Source of the DNA: Oscillospiraceae bacterium
GTDB lineage: Bacteria > Bacillota > Clostridia > Oscillospirales > Ruminococcaceae
Length of the DNA: 64,000 nucleotides
Direction of reading: 5' to 3'
Assembly (NCBI GenBank): GCA_900768995.1
Contig: CAAGEZ010000024.1
Coordinates: 1 to 64,000 of the forward strand
Positions 7,821 through 16,247 of the stretch are shown here, piece after piece (position 1 is the first letter of the stretch; each line of letters opens with the position of its first letter). Under the pieces are notes generated by a model. That model searched no databases, had not been told where the DNA came from, and saw only the letters and a list, made by a program, of their open reading frames with translations. The position numbers and the translations under genes are program-made.

Positions 7821-8975
7821 ATGAAGCTTACATACACATCGGAAAATAAGATATACCGCATTGACGGCGGGAACAAGTCCGAGATACCCTGTGGACGCAT
7901 TGACAAGTACAAGGAAACTCTTGAAAGCATTCGCCGCAGGACTGAGTGGAAAACCACGGGTACGGGCGCAATGTTCACGGGAGCGGCGAGGGAATCGACG
8001 GGTGAGCCTGTTATATCCGCACGGATAACGGGGCTTTGCAAAAACAAGGGCGAGCTTATTTACGGTGTGAAGCTGGACGAGTCATCTTCCCTTTATCACA
8101 GGAGCTTTGACAGGAGCGATATGAACGAGGGGCTTATCCTTTCGGGAAATGACCTTTGTTTCGGCGCATTTGACTGCCTTGACGGGAAAATGGCGGTGAG
8201 TCTCGGAACGAATCCCTCGGAGCTTCATATTGCTGTTATGGAGCCTCCCGCATCGGCTTATGAAGAGCTTACGGACGGGGACAGCTCGGAGGAAAATCCC
8301 TATTGGAGCAGATGTCACCAGAACCGCATCTATTTTTCATCTGCGGGAAACGGACGGAATGAATACGGTGCGGTGGCGGCTGTGTCACCGAGGAGCGGCT
8401 GTTACATTGACGTTGACAGGGGCGCTATGGAGGAATTTATCTCCGACCCGAAAGTGGACTTTCTCAGGATAAAGGACGACCGTTACGGGAATATTTTCTA
8501 TATCCGTCAGCCATACGGCGGTGAGAGGGAAAAAGAGGGCTTTAAATTTACGGACATTCTGCTGTTCCCATACAGGATTTTAAAGGGATTTTTCGGCTGG
8601 CTCAATTTCGTATGCACCATATGGGGCGGCGAATCCCTTAAAAGCGGCAGCAACGGATTTCCGGGCTCTGCAAAGGCAAAGCAGCGGTCGGAGCGTGACA
8701 TAATCATCGACGGAAACATCATCAAGGCGGAAAGGCTTGCAAAGGAAGAGGACGGCAAGGACAATGCCCCTCTTATGCCCGTGTCAAGGGTGCTTGTAAG
8801 ACGTGAGGCTGACGGCAGCGAGACTGTTGTGAGAAAAGGCGTGCTTGACTATGCTCTTTGCGGCGACGGAAAAATCGTCATATCCGACGGCAGGAGGATT
8901 ATCCTCCTTGACGGGGATAATGAACAGGTCATTGCAAAGGCAAGACTTGCGGTAAATCTGGTTTTGGAGGAATGA
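7821..8975 (+). CDS. Conserved protein of unknown function, beta-rich
   Basis: This 384-aa protein has no signal peptide. Repeated short beta patterns (KIYRIDGGN, GELIYGVKLD, NRIYFSSAG, GNIFYIRQP, GKIVISDGRRIILLDGD) suggest a propeller-like fold. An amphipathic hydrophobic stretch near residues 250-275 (LLFPYRILKGFFGWLNFV) could touch the membrane. I do not recognise the family. The start at 7821 follows TTAAGGAG. It overlaps dusB by four bases (ATGA) and so heads the + strand housekeeping operon. Confidence 0.65.
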   Translation: MKLTYTSENKIYRIDGGNKSEIPCGRIDKYKETLESIRRRTEWKTTGTGAMFTGAARESTGEPVISARITGLCKNKGELIYGVKLDESSSLYHRSFDRSDMNEGLILSGNDLCFGAFDCLDGKMAVSLGTNPSELHIAVMEPPASAYEELTDGDSSEENPYWSRCHQNRIYFSSAGNGRNEYGAVAAVSPRSGCYIDVDRGAMEEFISDPKVDFLRIKDDRYGNIFYIRQPYGGEREKEGFKFTDILLFPYRILKGFFGWLNFVCTIWGGESLKSGSNGFPGSAKAKQRSERDIIIDGNIIKAERLAKEEDGKDNAPLMPVSRVLVRREADGSETVVRKGVLDYALCGDGKIVISDGRRIILLDGDNEQVIAKARLAVNLVLEE

Positions 8976-9949
8976 GACACTTGAACATCGGCGGCGTGGA
9001 GATAAAAAAAACTGCTGCACTGGCTCCTATGGCTTCGGTGGCGGACAGGGCTTACAGGCTTGTCTGCAAGGAGCACGGGGCGGCGTATATGGTCTCGGAG
9101 ATGATATCCGCAAAGGGGCTGTGCTACAGCGACAGAAAGACCGAGGAGCTTTGCACCGTTGATGAACGTGAGCGGCCGTATGCACTTCAGATATTCGGAG
9201 ACGAAGCCGAATTTTGCGGCAGGGCTGCGGGTATGCTGATGAAATACCGCCCAGATATCCTTGACATTAATATGGGCTGCCCCGTTCCGAAAATTGCGGG
9301 GAACGGCAGCGGAAGCGCACTGATGAAAGACCCCGACAGGGCTTACAATATCGTCAGGGCAGTGGTGAATAACAGCGATGTTCCCGTGACGGTGAAAATT
9401 CGTGCGGGCTGGGACGAAAACAGCGTCAATGCTCCCGAATTTGCAAAGGCGATGGAATCGGCGGGGGCTATGGCGGTGACTGTTCACGGGCGGACGAAAA
9501 ATCAGATGTATCACGGAAAGGCTGATTGGGACGTTATACGGCGTGTGAAAGAGGCTGTGGACATTCCGGTTATCGGCAACGGAGACATATGCTGCGGCGA
9601 GGACGCTGCGAGAATGTACCGTGAAACGGGCTGCGACCTTGTTATGATTGGGCGTGGCAGCTATGGCAACCCGTGGATATTTGAGGAAATCAAAGCTTAT
9701 CTTGAAACGGGCACACATATCCCACCGCCCGATATGAATGAGCGGCTTGAAACTATGCTCAGGCAGGCGGAGCTTGCGGTGAGCTTCAAGGGCGAGCGGC
9801 AGGCTATGGCGGAGGCTCGGCGGCAGTGTGCTTTTTATCTCAAAGGGATAAAGGGTGCGGCGGGCTACCGTGGCAGGTGCGGTCAGCTTTCGGGCATTGA
9901 CGATGTAAAGGCACTTATTCAGTGCATAAGAAAGGACTTACAGCTATGA
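8972..9949 (+). CDS. dusB: tRNA-dihydrouridine synthase
   Basis: This 325-aa flavoenzyme reduces uridines in the tRNA D-loop. The TIM-barrel hallmarks are LAPMASVADRAYRLVCKEHG at the N-terminus, DINMGCPVPKIAGNGSGSAL with the catalytic Cys, VKIRAGWDE, VTVHGRTKNQMYHGKADW, IPVIGNGDI and MIGRGSYGNPWIF (FMN phosphate site). Length is typical for DusB. It is coupled to both neighbours: its start overlaps the preceding gene and its stop overlaps the rimI start. Confidence 0.95.
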   Translation: MRHLNIGGVEIKKTAALAPMASVADRAYRLVCKEHGAAYMVSEMISAKGLCYSDRKTEELCTVDERERPYALQIFGDEAEFCGRAAGMLMKYRPDILDINMGCPVPKIAGNGSGSALMKDPDRAYNIVRAVVNNSDVPVTVKIRAGWDENSVNAPEFAKAMESAGAMAVTVHGRTKNQMYHGKADWDVIRRVKEAVDIPVIGNGDICCGEDAARMYRETGCDLVMIGRGSYGNPWIFEEIKAYLETGTHIPPPDMNERLETMLRQAELAVSFKGERQAMAEARRQCAFYLKGIKGAAGYRGRCGQLSGIDDVKALIQCIRKDLQL

Positions 9950-10380
9950 TTATCCCTGCAAAGCCCTGCCATATTGGGGAAATTGCGGATATGGAGGGGG
10001 CGGCTTTCACTGACCCTTGGTCGGCAAGGTCTCTTGAAAGCGCACTTGATGATGAAATGAACCTTTTCCTTGCCGATGTTTCCGAGGGAAAGGTGAGAGG
10101 ATATATCATCGGGAGCTGCGACGGCTTTTCGGGATATATCGAGAGAGTTGCGGTGGAAAATGAATTCAGGCGGCTTGGGATAGGGACACTGCTTCTGAGA
10201 GCATTCCGTGATGCACTGCCTGAGACGGCTGAGAGCATTTCCCTTGAAGTGAGAGCATCAAATGCACCTGCCATCGGGCTTTACGGCTCTTTCGGATTTG
10301 AACGGGCGGGGGTACGGCGTGGAATGTACTCCGCTCCGAAAGAGGACGGCATCGTTATGATCAAAGCATTGAAAGGATAA
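9946..10380 (+). CDS. rimI: Ribosomal protein S18-alanine N-acetyltransferase, GNAT family
   Basis: This 144-aa GNAT acetyltransferase has acetyl-CoA motif A VENEFRRLGIGTLLLRAF, then SLEVRASNAPAIGLYGSFGF and a C-terminal R-RGMY-EDGIVMIK pattern typical of RimI. RimI acetylates the N-terminal Ala of S18. The ATG at 9946 is chosen: AAAGGA lies 9 bases upstream and it overlaps the dusB stop. An upstream in-frame start would extend into dusB. It is placed just before tsaD, as in many Firmicutes. Confidence 0.93.
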   Translation: MIIPAKPCHIGEIADMEGAAFTDPWSARSLESALDDEMNLFLADVSEGKVRGYIIGSCDGFSGYIERVAVENEFRRLGIGTLLLRAFRDALPETAESISLEVRASNAPAIGLYGSFGFERAGVRRGMYSAPKEDGIVMIKALKG

Positions 10381-10385
10381 ATTTT

Positions 10386-11402
10386 ATGAGCGTTAAAATT
10401 CTGGGAATAGAATCCTCCTGCGACGAAACGGCGGCTTCGGTCTCCCTTGACGGGCGGACAATATTATCAAACATCGTTGCATCACAGGTGGAGGAGCACA
10501 AGAAATTCGGCGGAGTTGTGCCCGAGATCGCTTCGAGGAGACACGCTGAAAATGTTCTGTGGGTGGTTAGAGAAGCTCTTGACAAGGCGGGCTGCACCGT
10601 GTCCGACCTTGACGGAATCGCTGTGACCTATGCCCCCGGACTTATCGGGGCGCTGCTTGTGGGAACAAGCTTTGCAAAGGGTCTTGCTATGGCTGCGGAC
10701 AAGCCTCTTATCCCTGTGCACCACATTGCGGGGCATATCGCTTCAAATTACATCGCTCACCCCGACCTTGAACCGCCCTATCTCTGCCTTGTGGCAAGCG
10801 GCGGTCATTCCCAGATAACGGAGGTGCTGAGCTACACCAAATTCCGTGTTATCGGCAGAACGAGAGATGATGCTGCGGGGGAGGCTTTCGACAAATGTGC
10901 GAGGGTTCTCGGTTATCCGTACCCCGGCGGCGTTCATATCGACAGGGCGGCGAAAAAGGGCGACCCCGACAAATACAAGCTCCCTATCCCGAAAGTGACG
11001 GGCAGCGAATATGATTTCTCGTTCAGCGGACTGAAAACGGCGGTCATAAATCTTGCCCACAATGCTGAACAGAAAGGGGAGACCCTTGACAGCGACAGCC
11101 TTGCGGCATCATTCCAGAAAACCGCTTCGGAAATGCTTGTGAGCAGGACTGTTGAGGCTGCAAAGGCATTCGGCTACAAGACCGTTGCAGTCGCAGGCGG
11201 CGTTTCCGCAAATTCGGGTGTGAGAGAGCTTATGGAAAAGGAATGCGGCAAGCGGGGGATAAAGGTGTATCTTCCTCCTCTTGACCTGTGTGGGGACAAC
11301 GGGGCTATGATAGCTTGTCAGGGATATTACGATTTTCTTGACGGAAAGCGGGCTGACGAGAGCCTTAACGCCATTGCCACACTGAGCCTTGAGGATATCT
11401 GA
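10386..11402 (+). CDS. tsaD: tRNA threonylcarbamoyladenosine transferase subunit TsaD
   Basis: This 338-aa ASKHA-fold protein transfers threonylcarbamoyl to A37 of ANN-decoding tRNAs, together with TsaB and TsaE. It begins LGIESSCDETAASV, has the metal-binding histidines in VHHIAGHIASN at about 110-120 (the Firmicute form of HxxGH), ASGGHSQI, the DDAAGEAFDK motif, VAGGVSANSGVRELM and DLCGDNGAMIA near the C-terminus. The length is normal. It lies five bases after rimI and is followed at once by radC. Confidence 0.97.
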   Translation: MSVKILGIESSCDETAASVSLDGRTILSNIVASQVEEHKKFGGVVPEIASRRHAENVLWVVREALDKAGCTVSDLDGIAVTYAPGLIGALLVGTSFAKGLAMAADKPLIPVHHIAGHIASNYIAHPDLEPPYLCLVASGGHSQITEVLSYTKFRVIGRTRDDAAGEAFDKCARVLGYPYPGGVHIDRAAKKGDPDKYKLPIPKVTGSEYDFSFSGLKTAVINLAHNAEQKGETLDSDSLAASFQKTASEMLVSRTVEAAKAFGYKTVAVAGGVSANSGVRELMEKECGKRGIKVYLPPLDLCGDNGAMIACQGYYDFLDGKRADESLNAIATLSLEDI

Positions 11403-11403
11403 T

Positions 11404-12204
11404 ATGGACATAGGCGAGCTTGAAAATGCTCTTGATGTGCTGAGAGACGATGAGCTTGACAGGGCACTTGAAGAGAAAAAGGAAGAGATGAAAAACGCTC
11501 CCGCCCCAAAAGCCGATGAACGGAAAAGCACGGCAAAGGGTCACAGGGGGCGTGTGAAGGAAAGATTTATACAGTCGGGGCTTACGGGTTTTGCACCCCA
11601 CGAGATACTTGAGCTCCTGCTGTTTTACATCATACCCCAAAAGGACACAAAGCAGCTTGCACATCAGCTCATAGAGCGGTTCGGAAGTGTGGCGGGCGTG
11701 TTCAATGCGGATATAGACGAGCTTACGAAGGTGAAAGGGATAACCGAAAGCGGCGCTGTGCTTTTCAAGCTTATCCCACAGCTTATCGAGGTGTATTATT
11801 CCGAGGAGCGGAAAGGCGTTTCGGTCACATCGACTACCCAGCTTTCCGAGCTGTTCAAGCCTTATTTTGTGGGTTCGGGCACGGAAAAATTTATGCTTGC
11901 CTGTTTTGATGCAAAGCTAAGACCCATATGCGTTACCGAAATAAGCAGCGGCACTTCTGCATATACCTCGGTGGAGCTGAGAAAAATAATGAGTGCCGCC
12001 ATTGACAGCGGCTGCACTATGGCTGCGCTGGCGCACAATCACCCGCTGAGCAACCCTAAGCCCTCGGACGAGGACATTGCGGTGACGAGGCGGATAAACG
12101 AGCTGCTGAAGGCTGTGGATATCCGGCTTATGGACCACATCATCGTGGGCGGCTCAAAATGCTACTCCATGCGGGACGGCGGAGATATCGGCATATTTGA
12201 CTGA
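11404..12204 (+). CDS. radC: RadC-family JAB/MPN domain protein
   Basis: This 266-aa protein of the UPF0758 family has an N-terminal HhH region (LIERFGSVAGVFNADIDELTKVKGI) and a C-terminal JAMM metalloprotease-like domain with AHNHPLSNPKPSDEDIAVT near residue 211, retaining the His-x-His...Ser...Asp metal motif. The ATG at 11404, two bases after the tsaD stop, has GAGG nine bases upstream. The biological role of RadC remains unsettled despite its old repair name. A charged Glu/Lys leader of about 45 residues precedes the conserved part. Confidence 0.93.
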   Translation: MDIGELENALDVLRDDELDRALEEKKEEMKNAPAPKADERKSTAKGHRGRVKERFIQSGLTGFAPHEILELLLFYIIPQKDTKQLAHQLIERFGSVAGVFNADIDELTKVKGITESGAVLFKLIPQLIEVYYSEERKGVSVTSTTQLSELFKPYFVGSGTEKFMLACFDAKLRPICVTEISSGTSAYTSVELRKIMSAAIDSGCTMAALAHNHPLSNPKPSDEDIAVTRRINELLKAVDIRLMDHIIVGGSKCYSMRDGGDIGIFD

Positions 12205-12221
12205 TTGAAAGGAACTTTAAA

Positions 12222-15062
12222 ATGCCTATTGATAAAATAGTTATTAAGGGTGCAAGGGAGCACAATCTGAAAAACGTTGACCTGGAGCTGCCCCGTGACA
12301 AGCTTATCGTTATGACGGGACTTTCAGGCTCAGGCAAGTCCTCTCTTGCCTTTGACACCATTTATGCGGACGGTCAGAGACGGTATGTGGAGAGCCTTTC
12401 CTCATATGCAAGAATGTTCCTCGGACAGATGGACAAGCCCGATGTGGACTCCATTGAGGGACTTTCCCCTGCCATTTCCATTGATCAGAAAACCACATCG
12501 AAAAACCCCCGTTCAACGGTGGGAACGGTTACGGAAATCTACGATTATTTCCGTCTGCTTTATGCGAGGATAGGCATTCCCCACTGCCCCGTCTGCGGAC
12601 GTGAGATAAAGCAGCAGTCGGTGGATCAGATAATCGACAAAATCTCCTCGCTGCCTGTGGGCACAAAGATTCAGATACTTGCCCCTGTTGTCAAGGGACG
12701 AAAGGGCGAGCACGTAAAAGAGCTTGAACAGGCGAAAAAATCGGGATATGTACGTGTACGTATCGACGGCATTGTTTATGACCTGTCGGAAGAGATAAAG
12801 CTTGAAAAGAACAAGAAGCACTCCATTGAGATAGTTGTGGACAGACTTGTGGTCAAGGAGGAAATGGACACACGTCTTGCGGACAGTATCGAGACCGCTT
12901 CGGGTATTTCGGGGGGCACTGTTATCTGCGACATAATCGGCGGTGAAGAGCTGATGTTTTCACAGAATTATGCCTGCCCCGAGCACGGCGTGTCTATGGA
13001 GGAGCTTTCACCCAGAATGTTCTCCTTTAACAACCCATACGGAGCCTGCCCCAAGTGCACGGGTCTGGGCGTTTTCAGAAAAATCGACCCTGCGCTTATT
13101 ATCCCCAATCCCGACCTTTCCATAAAGGAGGGGGCTATCAAGGCAAGCGGCTGGGGGACTACCGATGAAAGCTCCATTGCTATGATGTATTTCAAGGGCG
13201 TGGCTCAGTTTTACGGCGAATCTATAACCGAGCCTCTCAGCAAATGGAGCGATGATGCTGTAAATGCTCTCCTTTACGGAACAGGGGAGCAGAAACTTAA
13301 ACTCCACCGTGCCACGGATTACGGCGGGGGAGTTTATTACCAGCCCTTTGAGGGAATAGTCAACAATCTTGAAAGGCGCTACAGGGACAGCAATTCCGAG
13401 TGGAGCAAGGCTGATATCGAGCAGTATATGTCCGAGGAGCTTTGCCCCGAATGTCACGGAAAAAGGCTTAAAAAGGAAATTCTCGGCGTTACCGTGGGTG
13501 ATAAGAGCATTGCCGATGTAACCGAGCTTTCAGTTTCCGCCTGCTATGACTTTTTCGACAAATTAAAGCTTTCCGAAAGGGAAATGTTCATCGGTGAGAG
13601 AATTGTCAAGGAGATAAACAGCAGACTTGGCTTTCTTAAAAGCGTTGGACTTGAATATCTCACTCTTTCCCGCTCGGCTGGCACTCTTTCAGGCGGCGAG
13701 TCCCAGAGAATAAGGCTTGCCACACAGATAGGCTCATCGCTTGTGGGCGTGCTGTACATTCTCGATGAGCCGTCTATCGGACTTCATCAGAGGGATAATG
13801 ACAAGCTCATCGGAACTCTCAAAAGGCTGAGAGACCTTGGCAACACACTTATTGTAGTTGAGCACGATGAGGACACTATGAGGGCGGCGGATTTTATTGT
13901 TGATGTAGGTCCCTATGCGGGCATTCACGGCGGCGAGATAATCTGTGCAGGAACTGTTGACGACATTATGAACTGCGAGCGCTCCATTACAGGCGCATAT
14001 CTCAGCGGCAGGAGAAAAATTCCCGTGCCTGAGGTGAGAAGAACTGGAAACGGCAATTTCCTTACTGTAAGGGGCGCAAGGGAGAATAATCTCAAGGGCA
14101 TTGATGTTTCCATACCTCTCGGCACATTCACCTGCGTTACGGGTGTCAGCGGTTCGGGAAAATCCTCGCTTGTAAATCAGATACTATACAAATATCTTGC
14201 GGCGAAGCTGAACCGTGCAAGGACGAGGGCGGGAGATTTCGACACCATTGAGGGTACGGAATTTCTTGACAAGGTAATTGCCATAGACCAGTCTCCCATC
14301 GGCAGAACGCCCCGTTCAAACCCTGCCACATATTCGGGGGTATTCAACGACATCAGAGACCTTTTTGCGGAGACAAATGACGCAAAGACAAGGGGATATA
14401 ATGCAGGAAGATTTTCATTCAACGTCAAGGGCGGACGCTGCGAGTCCTGCGAGGGCGACGGCATAATCAAGATAGAGATGCACTTCCTGCCCGATGTATA
14501 TGTTCCTTGTGAGGTCTGCAAGGGCAAGCGGTACAACCGTGAGACCCTTGAAGTCAAGTACAAGGGCAAGAGCATTTATGATGTGCTTGAAATGACCGTT
14601 GACGAGGGCGTGGAGTTTTTTGCAAATCATCAGAAAATTTACAGAAAGCTGCTGACGCTCCAGGAAGTGGGCCTCGGATATATAAAGATCGGTCAGCCTG
14701 CAACTACCCTTTCGGGCGGAGAGGCGCAGAGAGTGAAGCTTGCGGCGGAGCTTGCAAGGCGCTCCACCGGCAAGACCATTTATATCCTTGACGAGCCTAC
14801 CACGGGACTTCACACTGCTGATGTACACAAGCTCCTTGAAGTGCTCCAGAGGCTCACAGAGTCTGGCAACACGGTGCTTGTTATCGAGCATAATCTTGAT
14901 GTGATAAAGACGGCGGACTATCTTATCGACCTTGGTCCCGAGGGCGGCGACAAGGGCGGAACACTTGTTGCCTGCGGAACTCCCGAGGACATTGCAAAGT
15001 GCCCTGAGAGCTACACGGGAAAATATCTGAGACCGATGCTTGGTATGAAACCGCTGAAATGA
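12222..15062 (+). CDS. uvrA: Excinuclease ABC subunit A
   Basis: This 946-aa damage-recognition ATPase of nucleotide excision repair is complete. Walker A sites are GLSGSGKSS (about 32-40) and GVSGSGKSS (about 643). The first zinc finger is in the CPEHG...CPKCTG region, and the second is CESCEGDGI...CEVCKGKRY at about 744-770. ABC signatures are LSGGESQRIRLA and LSGGEAQRVKLA. ISIDQKTTSKNPRSTVGT is the UvrB-interaction region. AAAGGAAC precedes the start. It sits between radC and ung. Confidence 0.98.
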   Translation: MPIDKIVIKGAREHNLKNVDLELPRDKLIVMTGLSGSGKSSLAFDTIYADGQRRYVESLSSYARMFLGQMDKPDVDSIEGLSPAISIDQKTTSKNPRSTVGTVTEIYDYFRLLYARIGIPHCPVCGREIKQQSVDQIIDKISSLPVGTKIQILAPVVKGRKGEHVKELEQAKKSGYVRVRIDGIVYDLSEEIKLEKNKKHSIEIVVDRLVVKEEMDTRLADSIETASGISGGTVICDIIGGEELMFSQNYACPEHGVSMEELSPRMFSFNNPYGACPKCTGLGVFRKIDPALIIPNPDLSIKEGAIKASGWGTTDESSIAMMYFKGVAQFYGESITEPLSKWSDDAVNALLYGTGEQKLKLHRATDYGGGVYYQPFEGIVNNLERRYRDSNSEWSKADIEQYMSEELCPECHGKRLKKEILGVTVGDKSIADVTELSVSACYDFFDKLKLSEREMFIGERIVKEINSRLGFLKSVGLEYLTLSRSAGTLSGGESQRIRLATQIGSSLVGVLYILDEPSIGLHQRDNDKLIGTLKRLRDLGNTLIVVEHDEDTMRAADFIVDVGPYAGIHGGEIICAGTVDDIMNCERSITGAYLSGRRKIPVPEVRRTGNGNFLTVRGARENNLKGIDVSIPLGTFTCVTGVSGSGKSSLVNQILYKYLAAKLNRARTRAGDFDTIEGTEFLDKVIAIDQSPIGRTPRSNPATYSGVFNDIRDLFAETNDAKTRGYNAGRFSFNVKGGRCESCEGDGIIKIEMHFLPDVYVPCEVCKGKRYNRETLEVKYKGKSIYDVLEMTVDEGVEFFANHQKIYRKLLTLQEVGLGYIKIGQPATTLSGGEAQRVKLAAELARRSTGKTIYILDEPTTGLHTADVHKLLEVLQRLTESGNTVLVIEHNLDVIKTADYLIDLGPEGGDKGGTLVACGTPEDIAKCPESYTGKYLRPMLGMKPLK

Positions 15063-15075
15063 AAGGAGTGACGTA

Positions 15076-15744
15076 ATGGTAAATTTTGGAAATGAGTGGG
15101 ACGAAATAATGGCGGGGGGGGTTGACCTGCCGTATTACAAGGAACTCCGTGAATTTCTTAAGCAGGAGTATTTCACAAGGGAAATTTATCCCGATATGCG
15201 CAATATTTTCAATGCGATGAAGCACACGTCGTACAATGATGTTAAGGCTGTGATACTGGGGCAGGACCCCTATCACGAGCCGGGGCAGGCGCACGGGCTT
15301 TGCTTTTCAGTTCAGAAGGGCTGCCCCATACCGCCGTCGCTCCAGAACATTTACAAGGAGTTAAGTGCCGATCTTGGCATTCCCCCTGCATCTCACGGAG
15401 AATTGTACAAGTGGGCTGACAGCGGCGTGCTTATGCTGAACACTGTTCTGACCGTAAGGCGTGGGCAGGCAAATTCCCACAAAGGCAAGGGCTGGGAGAT
15501 ATTTACCGATCACGTTATCGGGAAACTGAACGAGCGTGAAAAGCCTATTGTTTTCCTGCTGTGGGGAGGTAACGCAAAGGCAAAGCGTGCGCTTATCACT
15601 AATCCCAACCATCTTGTACTTATGGCGGCGCACCCCTCGCCCCTTTCCGCATACAACGGATTTTTCGGGTGCAGGCATTTTTCAAAGTGCAATGATTTTC
15701 TCATTTCTCACGGCATCGAGCCTGTGGACTGGCGGATAGAATAA
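15076..15744 (+). CDS. ung: Uracil-DNA glycosylase, family 1
   Basis: This 222-aa enzyme removes uracil from DNA. VILGQDPYHEPGQAHGLCFS (about 59-78) contains the water-activating Asp and the uracil-binding pocket. VFLLWGGNAKAK and HPSPLSAYNGFFGC (about 185-198, with the catalytic His and Leu-intercalation loop) complete the family signature. AAAGGAGTGACGTA precedes the ATG. It is the last gene of the operon and is followed by a terminator. Confidence 0.97.
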   Translation: MVNFGNEWDEIMAGGVDLPYYKELREFLKQEYFTREIYPDMRNIFNAMKHTSYNDVKAVILGQDPYHEPGQAHGLCFSVQKGCPIPPSLQNIYKELSADLGIPPASHGELYKWADSGVLMLNTVLTVRRGQANSHKGKGWEIFTDHVIGKLNEREKPIVFLLWGGNAKAKRALITNPNHLVLMAAHPSPLSAYNGFFGCRHFSKCNDFLISHGIEPVDWRIE

Positions 15745-15750
15745 TAAAAT

Positions 15751-15786
15751 TTGCGGCATTATCTGACGGTGATGCTGCAATTTTTT
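15751..15786 (+). terminator. Terminator after ung
   Basis: TTGCGGCAT pairs with ATGCTGCAA (one G-U) and is followed by TTTTTT. Confidence 0.85.
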
Positions 15787-15798
15787 GTCCTAAAGCTA

Positions 15799-15827
15799 TT
15801 GACTTTTTTCGGAAGATATTATATAAT
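15799..15827 (+). promoter_or_regulatory. Promoter of tRNA-Thr
   Basis: TTGACT at 15799-15804, a 17-base spacer and TATAAT at 15822-15827, about 23 bases before the tRNA. Confidence 0.8.
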
Positions 15828-15850
15828 ATATTTATTGCTTTGGTTTAATT

Positions 15851-15926
15851 GCTAGTGTAGCACAGTTGGTAGTGCAGCTCATTCGTAATGAGCAGGTCGC
15901 GTGTTCGAGTCACGTCACTAGCTCCA
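15851..15926 (+). tRNA. tRNA-Thr (anticodon CGT)
   Basis: A full cloverleaf is visible: acceptor GCTAGTG/CACTAGC, anticodon stem GCTCA/TGAGC with loop TTCGTAA (anticodon CGT), T-arm containing GTTCGAGT, discriminator T and encoded CCA. It has its own promoter and two terminators. Confidence 0.95.
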
Positions 15927-15937
15927 TAACAAAAACT

Positions 15938-15980
15938 CCCCTTAAACCGCTTGAATGCGTGGTTTAAGGGGAATTTTATT
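15938..15980 (+). terminator. Terminator after tRNA-Thr
   Basis: CCCCTTAAACC and GGTTTAAGGGG form an 11-bp perfect stem followed by AATTTTATTT. Confidence 0.85.
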
Positions 15981-15981
15981 T

Positions 15982-16024
15982 GCCCCGTTTTGCTCTTGTG
16001 ATTAGGGCAAAATGGGGCGTTTTT
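15982..16024 (+). terminator. Second hairpin/terminator after tRNA-Thr
   Basis: GCCCCGTTTTGC pairs with GCAAAATGGGGC (one G-U) and is followed by GTTTTT. It may be a back-up terminator or part of an old integration junction. Confidence 0.65.
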
Positions 16025-16041
16025 GAGCATTTTTTTGCATA

Positions 16042-16065
16042 GATGGGGGTCAAGATGGGGGTCAA
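16042..16065. repeat. 12-bp tandem repeat between tRNA-Thr and the metal locus
   Basis: GATGGGGGTCAA occurs twice head to tail. On the minus strand the frame reads D-P-H-L-D-P-H-L, which could be the tail of an integrase that once used the tRNA 3' end. This is only a suggestion, because no other integrase sequence remains. Confidence 0.35.
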
Positions 16066-16073
16066 TTTTATGC

Positions 16074-16247
16074 TCACCCGATATTTGAAATAAGCACGAA
16101 AACCGAAACGGCGGCAACAGCTGCGCCTATAACGGAAATAATACCGTAAATTTTCTTGGAGTTTTCCTCCTTGTCATTAATAAGATAGTAAATTCCTGCG
16201 CCGAGCACCGGCACGCCGATAATTATTCCTGAAATTCCTGTTATCAT
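16074..16247 (-). CDS. Small two-helix membrane protein, 57 aa
   Basis: The sequence begins MITGISGIIIGVPVLGAG and ends SVFVLISNIG, with a short polar hinge (NDKEENSKK) between two hydrophobic segments at about 2-23 and 34-54. AGGAGG lies 9 bases before the ATG. Its start overlaps the stop of the P1B ATPase remnant by four bases, so it was translationally coupled to that pump. It remains intact although the pump gene is broken. I do not recognise the family; a small accessory subunit of the metal pump is a reasonable inference. Confidence 0.75.
   Translation of the reverse strand: MITGISGIIIGVPVLGAGIYYLINDKEENSKKIYGIISVIGAAVAAVSVFVLISNIG

Noticed and set aside
10719..10740. Apparent loss of the HxEGH motif in TsaD
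   Set aside because: HHIAGH is the normal Firmicute form; both metal histidines are present.
15845..16117. 90-codon minus-strand frame across tRNA-Thr, containing ASDVTRTRDLL
   Set aside because: It is the familiar false protein produced by reading antisense through a tRNA gene; the terminators lie inside it.
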